Below, in pieces: positions 37,651-46,960 of a stretch of 47,930 nucleotides of DNA. The stretch spans positions 1-47,930 of the IMG/VR virus record IMGVR_UViG_3300031972_001850; one strand, given 5' to 3'. The notes under the pieces are model-generated. The model had not been told where the DNA came from and made no database searches. It saw only the letters and a list, made by a program, of their open reading frames with translations. Numbering within the stretch: the stretch's first letter is position 1; the number at the start of each line of letters is the position of its first letter. A program made the translations under genes and the position numbers. The stretch comes from a virus.

Positions 37651-40472
37651 TGAGTTATATCTTAGAACATGATAAGCCTAATTTTAGGTTGGTGTTGACT
37701 GCTGATCTTGAGGCGGAGTGGATTAAGTTTGATCAGGTTGCGTCCACGGACACGTACAAGACGTTGAGGGACTGGTTTAACACGTGTAGTGGTGCTGGTC
37801 GAATCAGTGGTGGTGGGATTACAGATGATGGTGATGGGTCAATTACTGTCGCTGCCATGACTGGAAAGATCTACACAACAGACAGTTTTACTGGTACGTT
37901 GGAGTTCTTTGACATAGCTGAGACTGCTCTGTCGCTTACCGATAATACCCTCAACTGGATCTATGCCGAGTATAACTCTGGCACTCCTCAGTTTAACGTG
38001 ACTACAGATGTGACCACAGTAAGTGGTACTCATGAGTTTGTGGTGGCGAACTGCTATCGTGAAGGGACTAATCTTTATATAGCGGAGATTGGTCAATACT
38101 TGTCAGATTTTGTTCACAAGGTCTACCTCCACAACTTTTTGTATTCAGGGCTTCAAAGACAGTGGGGACTAACTACTACAGAGAACGCCACAGCTCGTAA
38201 GTTGGACATCGCAGTTGGTGCACTAGCGTGGGCGATTCATGACTTGAACATCGCGGCATTGTCTGCTCCTACATTTACTCTTTGGTATAATGATGGTAGC
38301 TGGCAACAGAGTTCAGTTGATACGGTTCCTAATACTCAGTACAATGACTATGGTACGGGCTTGAGTGATTTGACATCAAATCGCTATGGTGTGTATTGGG
38401 TGTATATTGCTGTGAACAGCGAGGTCCATGTTGTTTATGGAGTAGGGGATTATACTCTAGCACAGGCAGAATTGGCACTAGTACCGAGTAATGTTCCTGG
38501 TGTTGTGTCGAATGCTTGTGTCTTGCTGGCTAAGATTATTGTTCAGAAGAGTGCTGCGAACTTTCATGAGATTCTGTTGCCTTGGCAAGATGTGTTTGTG
38601 GGGACTGGAGCTACTGATCATGGGAACTTGGCAGGGCTAGGGGATGATGATCACACGCAGTACATCAAGCACGCGCTCTCAACTGCAGCCAATGACTTTC
38701 TGGTAGGAAGTGGAAGCAATACGTTTGTCAAGAAAACTCTAGCGGAAACTGGTGCGATTTTAGAGGGTGACATCAACCACGCGAATATACAAGGGACTCA
38801 TAACCTTACCACTGATATTGATCATGACCAGTTGACCAACTTTGCCTCGAACGAACACTTTACAGAGGCTAGTATAGATCATGGGAATATTTTGGGGTTG
38901 GGTGATGACGATCATACGCAGTATATCAAACACGCACTCTCAACCGCTGCGAATGACTTTTTGGTAGGTAGTGGGAGTAATACGTTTGTCAAGAAAACCC
39001 TGGCTGAGACAGGCGCGATTCTTGAGGGGGATATTGACCATGGAAATCTGCAGGGTATTGGCGATGACGATCATACGATTTACGCGTTAGTGACTGGAGC
39101 TAGAACGTTTACCGGTAAGGTGACGATTGATACAACGTCTGGTGGTGAAGGTCTTGAGTTATATCATGACGGTAATGCGAATCATTACTTGATCTTCGAT
39201 GCTGACAGATCTGCAGCAGGAAACGTTATTGCCAGGATTCAGGGAGAGTGGAACAGTAGTGTAGTAACGTATATTGATTTTCTGTGTGGTGCGGACACCA
39301 CCAATAAAGATGAAGGCCGAATGAGATTTGCAACGGCTGAAGCTGGTGGGACGACCAAGGTCCGGATGTTCATAGATGAGAAAGGTGAAGTTCAGATAGG
39401 AAGGAATTATGCTGCTACCACTGGTATAGCTGATGGTGGTCTGTGTATTGACAAGCATGACTCTTCTGGTCTTGTTTTTGTGTTGCGGGATTCTGGTGGA
39501 AACTTTGCTCATGGTTACACAAGTAAAGCCCCTACAGATTGTTGGTACACCATGCAGCAGTACAGTGATGAGGATGGTGGTGTACAAGAGCTTTGTTTTA
39601 CTGACACTGCTGCCAATACTGCATGGACTCACTATCTGTTTCATCGAGCCGGTAGTGGTGACACGACCAAGTCAACCGCTGGTAGAGGCCTGTGGGAAAT
39701 CACTCTGAATGAGCATGATGGTGGTGGTTCTCTTGCAGCTAATATGCTGGCAAATGTGAATCTGGTAGCCATTCGAAGTCGTCTCAGTAGCGCGAATGTT
39801 ACTCGTTGGATCTTAGACGAGGATGGTGATACCTGGCAGGCTGGTAATGCTATTGTAGCAGGGAAGATTCGCATTGGTGACAGTTCGGCTCCTACCGATG
39901 AGCTTGAGGTGCACGAGAACGGCCATCCTAGGATTCGGATTATAGCCACGGACGCAAACTCCAGTGCTGCTATCAAGTTTAAGAATGATGCGCAAGAGTG
40001 GCAGTGTGGTACGACGACTGGTGATCTGTTTACAGTCTACGACATTACTGGTAACAAGACTCCGATTTCTATCGAGAAGAATACCGCATCTAATAGACTC
40101 TACCTCAATGACAATGGATTTGTTGGTATTGGTAACACTACACCAGAGCAACTGTTGCACCTTGAGGTGAGTGACTCTGGTGCTTGTTATATCCACTTTG
40201 CTAATACAACAACTGGTGGAACAAACGCCGATGGTTTCGATGTAGGTATCAACGCAGATGAAAAGGCGTTGATATGGAACCGTGAAAACACAGACATGGT
40301 TTTTGGTACGAACAATAACACACGCATGACCATCACAGCCTCAGGTGGGATAAACATGGATGATCTTCCATCCGGTGCTACTCAGGTAGCAGCAGGGGCA
40401 GCAGCAGATGAGCTTTGGGTGACTTCTGGTCATGCAACCTTACCCGACAATGTCGTAATGAGAGGGGTATAA
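37650..40472 (+). CDS. Tail fibre / tail spike protein
   Basis: This 940-residue protein has a capsid- or tail-binding N-terminal part. Two nearly identical 55-residue repeats follow, each with DHGN..GLGDDDHTQYIKHAL and VGSGSNTFVKKTLAETGAIL, at about residues 323-377 and 410-464. A partial third has GIGDDDHTIYAL. The DDDHxQY motif is common in phage fibre shafts. Beta-rich C-terminal domains likely bind the receptor. No peptidoglycan or depolymerase motif was recognised. Confidence 0.85.
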   Translation: MSYILEHDKPNFRLVLTADLEAEWIKFDQVASTDTYKTLRDWFNTCSGAGRISGGGITDDGDGSITVAAMTGKIYTTDSFTGTLEFFDIAETALSLTDNTLNWIYAEYNSGTPQFNVTTDVTTVSGTHEFVVANCYREGTNLYIAEIGQYLSDFVHKVYLHNFLYSGLQRQWGLTTTENATARKLDIAVGALAWAIHDLNIAALSAPTFTLWYNDGSWQQSSVDTVPNTQYNDYGTGLSDLTSNRYGVYWVYIAVNSEVHVVYGVGDYTLAQAELALVPSNVPGVVSNACVLLAKIIVQKSAANFHEILLPWQDVFVGTGATDHGNLAGLGDDDHTQYIKHALSTAANDFLVGSGSNTFVKKTLAETGAILEGDINHANIQGTHNLTTDIDHDQLTNFASNEHFTEASIDHGNILGLGDDDHTQYIKHALSTAANDFLVGSGSNTFVKKTLAETGAILEGDIDHGNLQGIGDDDHTIYALVTGARTFTGKVTIDTTSGGEGLELYHDGNANHYLIFDADRSAAGNVIARIQGEWNSSVVTYIDFLCGADTTNKDEGRMRFATAEAGGTTKVRMFIDEKGEVQIGRNYAATTGIADGGLCIDKHDSSGLVFVLRDSGGNFAHGYTSKAPTDCWYTMQQYSDEDGGVQELCFTDTAANTAWTHYLFHRAGSGDTTKSTAGRGLWEITLNEHDGGGSLAANMLANVNLVAIRSRLSSANVTRWILDEDGDTWQAGNAIVAGKIRIGDSSAPTDELEVHENGHPRIRIIATDANSSAAIKFKNDAQEWQCGTTTGDLFTVYDITGNKTPISIEKNTASNRLYLNDNGFVGIGNTTPEQLLHLEVSDSGACYIHFANTTTGGTNADGFDVGINADEKALIWNRENTDMVFGTNNNTRMTITASGGINMDDLPSGATQVAAGAAADELWVTSGHATLPDNVVMRGV

Positions 40473-40748
40473 ATGGCAAAGTATATTTGGAAACAATGTG
40501 TAGGTGTAAGACCTGTGAGCGTTTCTCTTGATAGAGATGATGAATCCGGTATGTTGCAGGTTGCATTGTATCTTGAAGCGTTTGATGAAGATGATACTGT
40601 GCTTCCGATCAAAGCTGTCAAGAGAGTTTTGACCTCGCTTCCGTGGTCTGATGTTGATCTCTCTGTACATGGGCCAATTATCCAAGATAGGATAATGGAG
40701 TTTGTGGCAGAGAAAAACGAAGAACTAGCAGGAATTACAGGAGGGTAA
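40473..40748 (+). CDS. Hypothetical protein after the tail fibre
   Basis: This 91-residue protein has an alternating hydrophobic and acidic first half (VSVSLDRDDESGMLQVALYL) and ends EELAGITGG. The start follows the fibre stop directly. It may be a fibre assembly protein. No family was recognised. Confidence 0.6.
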   Translation: MAKYIWKQCVGVRPVSVSLDRDDESGMLQVALYLEAFDEDDTVLPIKAVKRVLTSLPWSDVDLSVHGPIIQDRIMEFVAEKNEELAGITGG

Positions 40749-40749
40749 C

Positions 40750-40929
40750 ATGGAAAGAGAACAAGTAGGTGTTCAGTTGAGTATGTTGCTACAGGAGATC
40801 GGTGATCTCTACATAGCGCTGAAGTTGGCCCAGAAGGAGAATTTAGAACTGAAGCAGAAACTGGCAGCACCGCGACCACCAGAGGTATTGTGTCAATGTG
40901 GTGAGGGAGGATCATGTCATGGTGGCTAA
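40750..40929 (+). CDS. Small coiled-coil protein with Cys-rich end
   Basis: This 59-residue frame reads MEREQVGVQLSMLLQEIGDL, then a Lys-rich helix and a CQCGEGGSCHGG end that could bind a metal. GGAGGG precedes the start. It overlaps the next gene by 11 bases. It was long enough to keep because of the ribosome site and tight spacing. Confidence 0.55.
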   Translation: MEREQVGVQLSMLLQEIGDLYIALKLAQKENLELKQKLAAPRPPEVLCQCGEGGSCHGG

Positions 40930-41245
40930 CTATCTAGCAGCATATGCTCTAGGCTTTGTTAGTGCTGGCTTTGTTCTGGTGTTCTGTCTGTGGCTATCTG
41001 GAAAGTACAACAAGCTACAAGGGTCTTTGATTGAGGACCTACGCGCACAGTTGAAAGAGACAACCAACAAGATGATGGCGGTTGACTACCAAAGACTCGC
41101 TGAAATTGATATGCAAGCTAAGAGTGCTGGTATGGAGTTCGTCTATAACCAAGGCGATTTGTACCAGACTCCGGACTTGTCAGACATAGACGTTTTCGAT
41201 CTTGAGCATTACAAGATCACCACGAAGGATGAAACAAATGCCTAG
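40919..41245 (+). CDS. Membrane protein, i-spanin-like
   Basis: This 108-residue protein starts at ATG 40919 behind GGAGG. It has one N-terminal transmembrane helix (about 3-24, LGFVSAGFVLVFCLWL) and a helical part with charged heptads, like inner-membrane spanins. No matching outer-membrane lipoprotein overlaps it, although the 53-residue lipoprotein-like peptide at 26833 exists elsewhere. It overlaps the portal gene start by 8 bases. The call is tentative. Confidence 0.5.
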   Translation: MVANYLAAYALGFVSAGFVLVFCLWLSGKYNKLQGSLIEDLRAQLKETTNKMMAVDYQRLAEIDMQAKSAGMEFVYNQGDLYQTPDLSDIDVFDLEHYKITTKDETNA

Positions 41246-43166
41246 TACATTAGCTAAGAGCTTGAATCGGGTGATGAAGAAGGGACAGAGTAAGGAGATC
41301 CTCGACAAGAAGCTGTACAAGTTTGCGCAAGAGAGATTTGATGCTGCCCGTACCCTGAGGAGAATTTTCGAAATACGGTGGTACATCACGCGGTCTTTCG
41401 TCCGTGGCGAACAGTACGTCTTTTGGAACAGAGGCGCAGGTCAGCTTGATCGGCACAGAGCCATTGATCCAAGGCGTGTGAGGATGGTTGACAACAAGAT
41501 TCTTCATTACGTTAGGAAACAACAGAGTAAGTTCCTCAGACTGCGGCCTATTGCCGAAGTCTTGCCGAACACGAATGATCTTGATGATCTTGATGCAGCA
41601 GAGTTGGGGACTAATATCCTGAAGCATCTGTACCGAACGCTAGAGGGACCGAAGCTCAGTCGTGATATAGCGAATTGGGTGACGGTCTGTGGAAATGCGT
41701 TTGTGGTTGACTACTGGGACCCCGATGCGGCTCCTGGTGGAGATGTTGGGTTTGAGGTTGACAGTCCGTTTGCGTGGTACTTCCCAGCGTTGAGTCACGG
41801 ACCTACTGAGGTGCAGGATATGCCTTGGGCGGCTCGGGCTAAGTTGAGGGCGTTGACGTGGATCAAGGACAAGTATGACTACGAGGCCACTGCAGAGAGT
41901 TTCACAGCTGACCAGAACATCATGATGATGATGAGGGATATTGACAACGCTCATCACGGGCTTGAAGAAGTTTACATGCCTAGTGCGGTTGTCAAGGAGT
42001 TCTGGATCAAACCGGGGAAAGAATACCCCAAGGGTATGTACTTCGTTGTCATCAACAAGAAGATAATCAAGAAGGGGAGTTTTCCTAACTATGGAACAGA
42101 CAGCAAACCCGATTACCAGTATCCGGTCACCCATTTCAGAGACATTACGATTCCGGGTCAATTCTGGGGAATGGCTACTAGCGAAGCAGCCATCCCTCTC
42201 CAGAAGGACTTTAACAGAATCCGCTCAAGTATTATCGAGTGGGTACGAACAATGGCTAAGGGAAAATGGCTTGCTCCTAAGGGTTCCGCCCTCTCCCCTA
42301 CTGCCATTGACAATGAACATGGGGAAGTAATAGAGTTCAGTCCTAAGAGGGGCATGGTGCCTACTCCAGTGCGGATTCCCAACTTGCCCAATGCGGTGAT
42401 TGAGAGTTTGAGCATCAACCAGCAAAGTTTCATGGATCTCTACGCACAGCATGAGGTCACACAGGGAACGAACAAGAGTGACATCAGAAGTGGTCAGATG
42501 GTTGCTCTTCTGCTGGAGCAGGATGACTCCTCTCACGCGATGACCTTCCAGGACTTCGAGGATAATTGGGCGAAGATGTGGAAGCATGCGTTGTTGTTGG
42601 TCAAGAAGCACTACAAGAACACCAGGACGCTCAAGATCCTTGGCGCTGGTAACAAGTGGAAGATTCAGAACTTCAAGGGCGCTGACCTCAAGAACAACAC
42701 TGATGTGTTTGTCTCAACGGGTGCGCATCTGCCAGAGAATAAGATCGCCAAACAGTCTGTGATCATGGAGAGATTTACACAAGGGTTGTATGGAGATCCA
42801 CAAGATCCTGCCGTGTTGTCAAGAGTTCGGCGGATGTTGGATGATGCGATTCCTGAGGACATTTACAACGAGATTGAGGCTGATCAAGAGTTCTCTATGA
42901 ATGAAAACCGTATGATGCGAAATGGACAAGTTCCCCCTATTAACGACTTTGACAATCACAACGTGCATATTCAGGAGCATGAGAGAGATGTCAAGTCTGG
43001 TCAAGTTCAGGACTTGATACGTCAGGGTGGTGAGTTAGGTGGGGCGGTCTTGATGGCGTATAACTCGCACATGAAGGCACACGCTCAGAAGTTGCAAGAG
43101 CAGTTTCAGATGCAGATGCAGATGATGGCTGCTCAACAAGGACAAGGACAAGGAGGTCAGAGATAA
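41238..43166 (+). CDS. Portal protein
   Basis: This 642-residue protein fits podovirus portal proteins. It has a long helical region with conserved Trp and Tyr, a middle part (PVTHFRDITIPGQFWGMAT, FNRIRSSIIEW) and a Gln/Met-rich C-terminal tail (QEQFQMQMQMMAAQQG) inside the head. It forms the dodecameric ring where DNA enters. ATG 41238 follows AAGGATG. Confidence 0.8.
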   Translation: MPSTLAKSLNRVMKKGQSKEILDKKLYKFAQERFDAARTLRRIFEIRWYITRSFVRGEQYVFWNRGAGQLDRHRAIDPRRVRMVDNKILHYVRKQQSKFLRLRPIAEVLPNTNDLDDLDAAELGTNILKHLYRTLEGPKLSRDIANWVTVCGNAFVVDYWDPDAAPGGDVGFEVDSPFAWYFPALSHGPTEVQDMPWAARAKLRALTWIKDKYDYEATAESFTADQNIMMMMRDIDNAHHGLEEVYMPSAVVKEFWIKPGKEYPKGMYFVVINKKIIKKGSFPNYGTDSKPDYQYPVTHFRDITIPGQFWGMATSEAAIPLQKDFNRIRSSIIEWVRTMAKGKWLAPKGSALSPTAIDNEHGEVIEFSPKRGMVPTPVRIPNLPNAVIESLSINQQSFMDLYAQHEVTQGTNKSDIRSGQMVALLLEQDDSSHAMTFQDFEDNWAKMWKHALLLVKKHYKNTRTLKILGAGNKWKIQNFKGADLKNNTDVFVSTGAHLPENKIAKQSVIMERFTQGLYGDPQDPAVLSRVRRMLDDAIPEDIYNEIEADQEFSMNENRMMRNGQVPPINDFDNHNVHIQEHERDVKSGQVQDLIRQGGELGGAVLMAYNSHMKAHAQKLQEQFQMQMQMMAAQQGQGQGGQR

Positions 43167-43546
43167 TGATTTGGGGACTGTTGACAGGTGGAATTGGTGG
43201 AGTGGTCAAGGGGTTTTTTGATCTTGGCAAGACGTGGTTGGAAGGTAAGCAGAAGAAGGCTGCTGCCAAGGCCGAGATAGCCACCAAGATAATCATGGGT
43301 GATGTTGACTATAACGTCGCTGCTCAACAGGGGATGCAGTCAAGTTGGAAAGATGAGTTCTTGACGGTTTATACCTGTTCGCTGTTGACACTGCATTTTA
43401 TTCCCGTGCCAGAGGTTCAGGAAGCTCTCCAGAGTGGTTGGACTTCGCTCTCCACAGTAGCCCCTGACTGGTTTGGCTACTGTGTTGTGGGTATGTATGT
43501 AGCTGTCTATGGTCTCAAGGGCTGGAAGATTTTCACGAACAAATAG
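43166..43546 (+). CDS. Three-TM holin (Holin_3TMs type)
   Basis: This 126-residue protein has an amphipathic first part and a basic linker. It then has SSWKDEFLTVYTCSLLTLHF, a second hydrophobic part and APDWFGYCVVGMYVAVYGLKGW. The WKDEF and PDW..Y motifs fit the holin family of three TM segments found in phages and gene transfer agents. It should open the inner membrane at lysis. It starts by TAATG overlap with the portal. Confidence 0.75.
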   Translation: MIWGLLTGGIGGVVKGFFDLGKTWLEGKQKKAAAKAEIATKIIMGDVDYNVAAQQGMQSSWKDEFLTVYTCSLLTLHFIPVPEVQEALQSGWTSLSTVAPDWFGYCVVGMYVAVYGLKGWKIFTNK

Positions 43547-43555
43547 GAGGGCTTG

Positions 43556-44347
43556 ATGTACTACTTTGTGGGGGGATACCCAAGGACAGGTACGACTCTG
43601 GTAGCCAACCTACTTTCAGGTGATCCAGAGGCGAACCCACCCTTGAGTGAGATTGCTTATTTTGAGTATCTTATGTTCCCGTTTGAAGCTATGATGAACT
43701 CTTGGGACTCCAATCATTGGAGGTTGTTCGATGATCTTGATCATTTTCAAGAGTATCACAAGGGTGTGTTGGAGATGTTCTTGCAGCATCTTCAAGCCAA
43801 GTGGGAGTGTAAGAAGTTAGTGGTGAAGAGACCGTTTCTGTCTCGTTGGTTTCCTGTACTGGCAGAGTTTTGGCCTGAGGCTAAATTCGTTGTTTGTGTG
43901 AGAGATCCACGAGATGTGATGGGTTCTTTGAAAAGGGTTCAGCACCGTCACAGGGAAATGGATTTGAATCAACAACACCTGAATCCATTCCTTGACTTGC
44001 CGTTGATAGAGTACGCGTATGGCTATCTTCAAGGGATTGATGAGTGTGTTGGTGCAAGTCGAACGTACCCTGGACAGTTTGTCTTTGTTTGTTATGAGGA
44101 CTTGGTGACTGATCCCGACAAGAGTTTGCAGGATATAGGTCAAGCGCTTGGGATGGACCTGTCTCTGGTAGAGGAACACTGGAATAGTCAGAGATGGAAT
44201 GAGGATAATCCGTATCATTCTGAGGGTTGGGGTAAGCCTATCACTGCAGATAATATAGGGAAGCACAAGACTCAGCTGAATGATGAAGAAGTTGAGATGG
44301 TCAGAAGGATTTGTGCTCCTATTATGGAGGTGTTTAATTATGAGTAA
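43556..44347 (+). CDS. PAPS-dependent sulfotransferase
   Basis: This 263-residue protein has the 5'-phosphosulfate loop GYPRTGTT (7-14) and the 3'-phosphate region FVVCVRDPRDVMGSLK (111-126, with R116 and S124). KRPF (91-94) may be a catalytic Lys region. These fit sulfotransferases that move sulfate from PAPS to a hydroxyl or amine. It lies between holin and scaffold genes, so a virion glycan, a fibre or a host surface sugar may be the acceptor. The APS-kinase-like protein at 19781 could make the PAPS. ATG 43556 follows AGGAGGG. Confidence 0.85.
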   Translation: MYYFVGGYPRTGTTLVANLLSGDPEANPPLSEIAYFEYLMFPFEAMMNSWDSNHWRLFDDLDHFQEYHKGVLEMFLQHLQAKWECKKLVVKRPFLSRWFPVLAEFWPEAKFVVCVRDPRDVMGSLKRVQHRHREMDLNQQHLNPFLDLPLIEYAYGYLQGIDECVGASRTYPGQFVFVCYEDLVTDPDKSLQDIGQALGMDLSLVEEHWNSQRWNEDNPYHSEGWGKPITADNIGKHKTQLNDEEVEMVRRICAPIMEVFNYE

Positions 44348-44642
44348 ACAACAAGTTGAGAATGCAACAGACGCCTGGAGGGATGTTTTAGACGCGTATC
44401 AGAATTTGAAAGATGCGCATGCTAATTTCCAGACAACAGCTGAAGGGATCAATCCTGATTTCACAGGCCCCGGACTCAGGAGAGCCACACGGTTGTTGTT
44501 TCATAAAAGACGCTTTAGCATGTTTCTAGAGGATCTGCTTTATGAAGATCACAGGAACGGTGGAGTGTCTTTACTGCAGGTGCCACCCAAGACAAGTCCT
44601 AAGGGTAAAAAGAAGGACAAGGACAAGGACTTCGGTCTGTAG
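44340..44642 (+). CDS. Hypothetical helical protein with basic tail
   Basis: This 100-residue protein starts at ATG 44340 behind GGAGG and overlaps the sulfotransferase by 8 bases. It is helical and ends with a Lys-rich tail (KGKKKDKDKDFGL). It may be a head assembly or minor capsid protein. No family was recognised. Confidence 0.65.
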   Translation: MSKQQVENATDAWRDVLDAYQNLKDAHANFQTTAEGINPDFTGPGLRRATRLLFHKRRFSMFLEDLLYEDHRNGGVSLLQVPPKTSPKGKKKDKDKDFGL

Positions 44643-44681
44643 TCCCCCTCTTTCCTAGGGTAGCTAAGAAAGGAGAAGCAC

Positions 44682-45500
44682 ATGGCAATCAAGATCGGTG
44701 ACTATGAAGTGGTCATCAAAAAGGGTGAGGAAGAACTTAACCAGTTTCCTGATGATCTCCCTGTGTATGATTTTGAAGGTGATACAGTATCCTACAAGGA
44801 AGCGAAAGAAGGGTACATGAGAACCTCGGATTATACGAAGAAGACCCAAAAGGTCGCGGAGGTCAACAAGTTCTTGGTTGAGGATCTTGGTTTTCAAGAC
44901 CCTACCGCTGGTGTAGCCACCATGAAGAGAGTCTTGGAGACTGTTCACGAACTCGGTGAGAAAGGAATAGTCGACATGACTACAGGAGAAATTACATTAC
45001 CTACTGAAGGTAAGGGGAGTACCGGTGTTGTCGATGGCGATAGCAACGACTCTTTCAGCCTCAGTGTAGACCAATTACCCCCAGAAGTCAAAGCGATGTT
45101 GAAGACCACCACGGATCTCCAGAAAGATATGGGGTCCTTGATGAGCTACATATCCAGGCGCGAAATCACAGAGCGTTTTCCGGATATGGTTGAGGAGGAA
45201 ATTGACATGGTTCACAAGCTGGCTGCTATGGAACCTAGTAAATCTCCGATGCAACACGCTGTGGCTCTGGTAGAGAAGAAAAAGGAATGGGGCCAGAAGG
45301 CAATCGACGGATACGTTGAGGAGCAGAACAAGCCTGTTGATGACGGGCATGTTCGAGAAGGTTCTGGTGAGCCTGCACTTGAGATGTTTGGCGAAAACCC
45401 TGTGTTCAGTAATATGCCAGAAGAGCACAAGGGTAAGAACGTTAAATCTCCTAGTGAGGCCGCTGATGCCTATCTCCAAGAGGTATTCAAAAAACTGTAA
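44682..45500 (+). CDS. Probable capsid scaffolding protein
   Basis: This 272-residue protein is acidic and mainly helical, with Asp- and Ser-rich linkers (VDGDSNDSFSLSVD) and a helical C-terminal end. Size, composition and position directly before the major capsid gene fit a scaffold. No protease domain is seen. AAAGGAG supports the start. Confidence 0.7.
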   Translation: MAIKIGDYEVVIKKGEEELNQFPDDLPVYDFEGDTVSYKEAKEGYMRTSDYTKKTQKVAEVNKFLVEDLGFQDPTAGVATMKRVLETVHELGEKGIVDMTTGEITLPTEGKGSTGVVDGDSNDSFSLSVDQLPPEVKAMLKTTTDLQKDMGSLMSYISRREITERFPDMVEEEIDMVHKLAAMEPSKSPMQHAVALVEKKKEWGQKAIDGYVEEQNKPVDDGHVREGSGEPALEMFGENPVFSNMPEEHKGKNVKSPSEAADAYLQEVFKKL

Positions 45501-45512
45501 GGAGTTCAACAA

Positions 45513-46895
45513 ATGGCTTACGCTGGAACGACTGCAGCGATTCTGTCTAACTATAGCTACGTGCTGAAGAAGTTTTATCTGCCGTCAATACGAGAGCAGA
45601 TAAATAACTCTACTGTTCTCATGCGGAGACTCAAGAGGAACACTGAAGCTGTTGCTGGTAAAGATGCTACGATCGCTGTCCATTACGGTCGAAACTTGGC
45701 TACTATCGCTCTAGGCGATGGTGGTCTGTTGCCGGATGCTGGTTATCAGAGAGTGTTGGAAACCATCGTCCCGACCAAATATAATTACGGTAGGATTACT
45801 GTCTCTGGGCCTACCATAGCAGCCACCAGAGACCAGAAGGGTTCTTACGCTAAGGCTCTTGATTACGAAATGAAGGGTCTGGTCAAGGACTTTTCGAAAG
45901 ACTGTAACCGTCAGCTTTGGGGCTGTGGTTATGGAATCCTCGCTCGCTGGGAGGCTGGTACTAGTACGACCTATACGGCACAGAAACAGTACATGCCCAC
46001 GACTGGTGGAGCTGGATTTGGTTCTGCGTTTGGTAGTAAGTATTGGATGCCTGAGGGTATTTCCGGTATGGAATCTGTCAACGTCAATTACACCACCAAT
46101 GCTAGTATTTCGGTTGGTACGGTTAACATGGCACCTTCCGCAGTGACCAAGAACACCACCAACGATCAGGTCACAGTGACTGATCCTGGAACGCCTAGCA
46201 CAGGCTCTGTGGTCATCAAGGGTAATTCCTCTCGGGCCACCCTGACTGGTACGACCGATGTCACCAGACGGGAAATGATGGGCTTGTGGGGTATCGTCAA
46301 TGACAAGAACCCGGATGTCTGTTTCTCGGACAACGGTGTTGTGGCAGCTAGCTCTGGTCTCACCACTGCTGGTACGTTGCAGTCTCTTGATGTTGACACC
46401 TATTCCTGGTGGGCAGCCAAGTTGAGAAGTCACGCTGATGGTCGTTATCAAGGCCAGCGTTCCCTCACCACTAAGTTGATGCAGTCCTGCATTGATGACA
46501 TGGAAGAGGAACTGGCAGACGACACTGGTGGCGCACTCAACCCGACCATCATCCTCACGACTCGTGCTATCAGACGTGAGTACATTGATCTCCTGGTAGC
46601 GGACAAACGGTTCGTTGACTGGAAGACCATGGACGGTGGTTACAAGGTTGTCGAGTTCAACGGTATTCCAATGGCTGTTGACAACGATGCCCACGCTGGT
46701 GAGATGTACTTCCTGTATGAACCAGCTCTTGAGATTTACCAGATGAGTGACCAAGAGTGGATGGAAAAAGACGGGGCGGTGCTCTCACGTACTGCTAACT
46801 ACGATGCCTATGAGGCGACTTTGTTCTGGTACTCAGAACTTGGTTGTTCAAGACGTAACGTTCACGCGTTGCTGACTGACATCGACTACGACTAA
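45513..46895 (+). CDS. Major capsid protein
   Basis: This 460-residue protein has an N-arm and a region (FYLPSIREQINNSTVLMRRL) typical of HK97-fold capsid proteins. A Thr/Ser-rich insert lies at about 190-255 (VTKNTTNDQVTVTD) and could be a surface Ig-like domain. Its position after the scaffold and its size support the call. A stem-loop follows it at 46908-46934. Confidence 0.8.
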   Translation: MAYAGTTAAILSNYSYVLKKFYLPSIREQINNSTVLMRRLKRNTEAVAGKDATIAVHYGRNLATIALGDGGLLPDAGYQRVLETIVPTKYNYGRITVSGPTIAATRDQKGSYAKALDYEMKGLVKDFSKDCNRQLWGCGYGILARWEAGTSTTYTAQKQYMPTTGGAGFGSAFGSKYWMPEGISGMESVNVNYTTNASISVGTVNMAPSAVTKNTTNDQVTVTDPGTPSTGSVVIKGNSSRATLTGTTDVTRREMMGLWGIVNDKNPDVCFSDNGVVAASSGLTTAGTLQSLDVDTYSWWAAKLRSHADGRYQGQRSLTTKLMQSCIDDMEEELADDTGGALNPTIILTTRAIRREYIDLLVADKRFVDWKTMDGGYKVVEFNGIPMAVDNDAHAGEMYFLYEPALEIYQMSDQEWMEKDGAVLSRTANYDAYEATLFWYSELGCSRRNVHALLTDIDYD

Positions 46896-46907
46896 CTCTC
46901 TTAGTAT

Positions 46908-46934
46908 CCTCCCCCGCTTTCACTAGGGGGGAGG
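46908..46934 (+). other. Stem-loop after the capsid gene
   Basis: CCTCCCCC pairs with GGGGGAGG (46908-46915 with 46927-46934) around an 11-base loop. No T-run follows. It may attenuate read-through so that more capsid mRNA is made than downstream mRNA. Confidence 0.5.
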
Positions 46935-46960
46935 GGTAAACTGTGAGCGAGGAGACGCTG

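Noticed and set aside
45711-46754. A 347-codon open frame on the minus strand opposite the capsid gene.
   Set aside because: It mirrors the codon pattern of the major capsid gene, lacks a good ribosome site and reads like a shadow protein.
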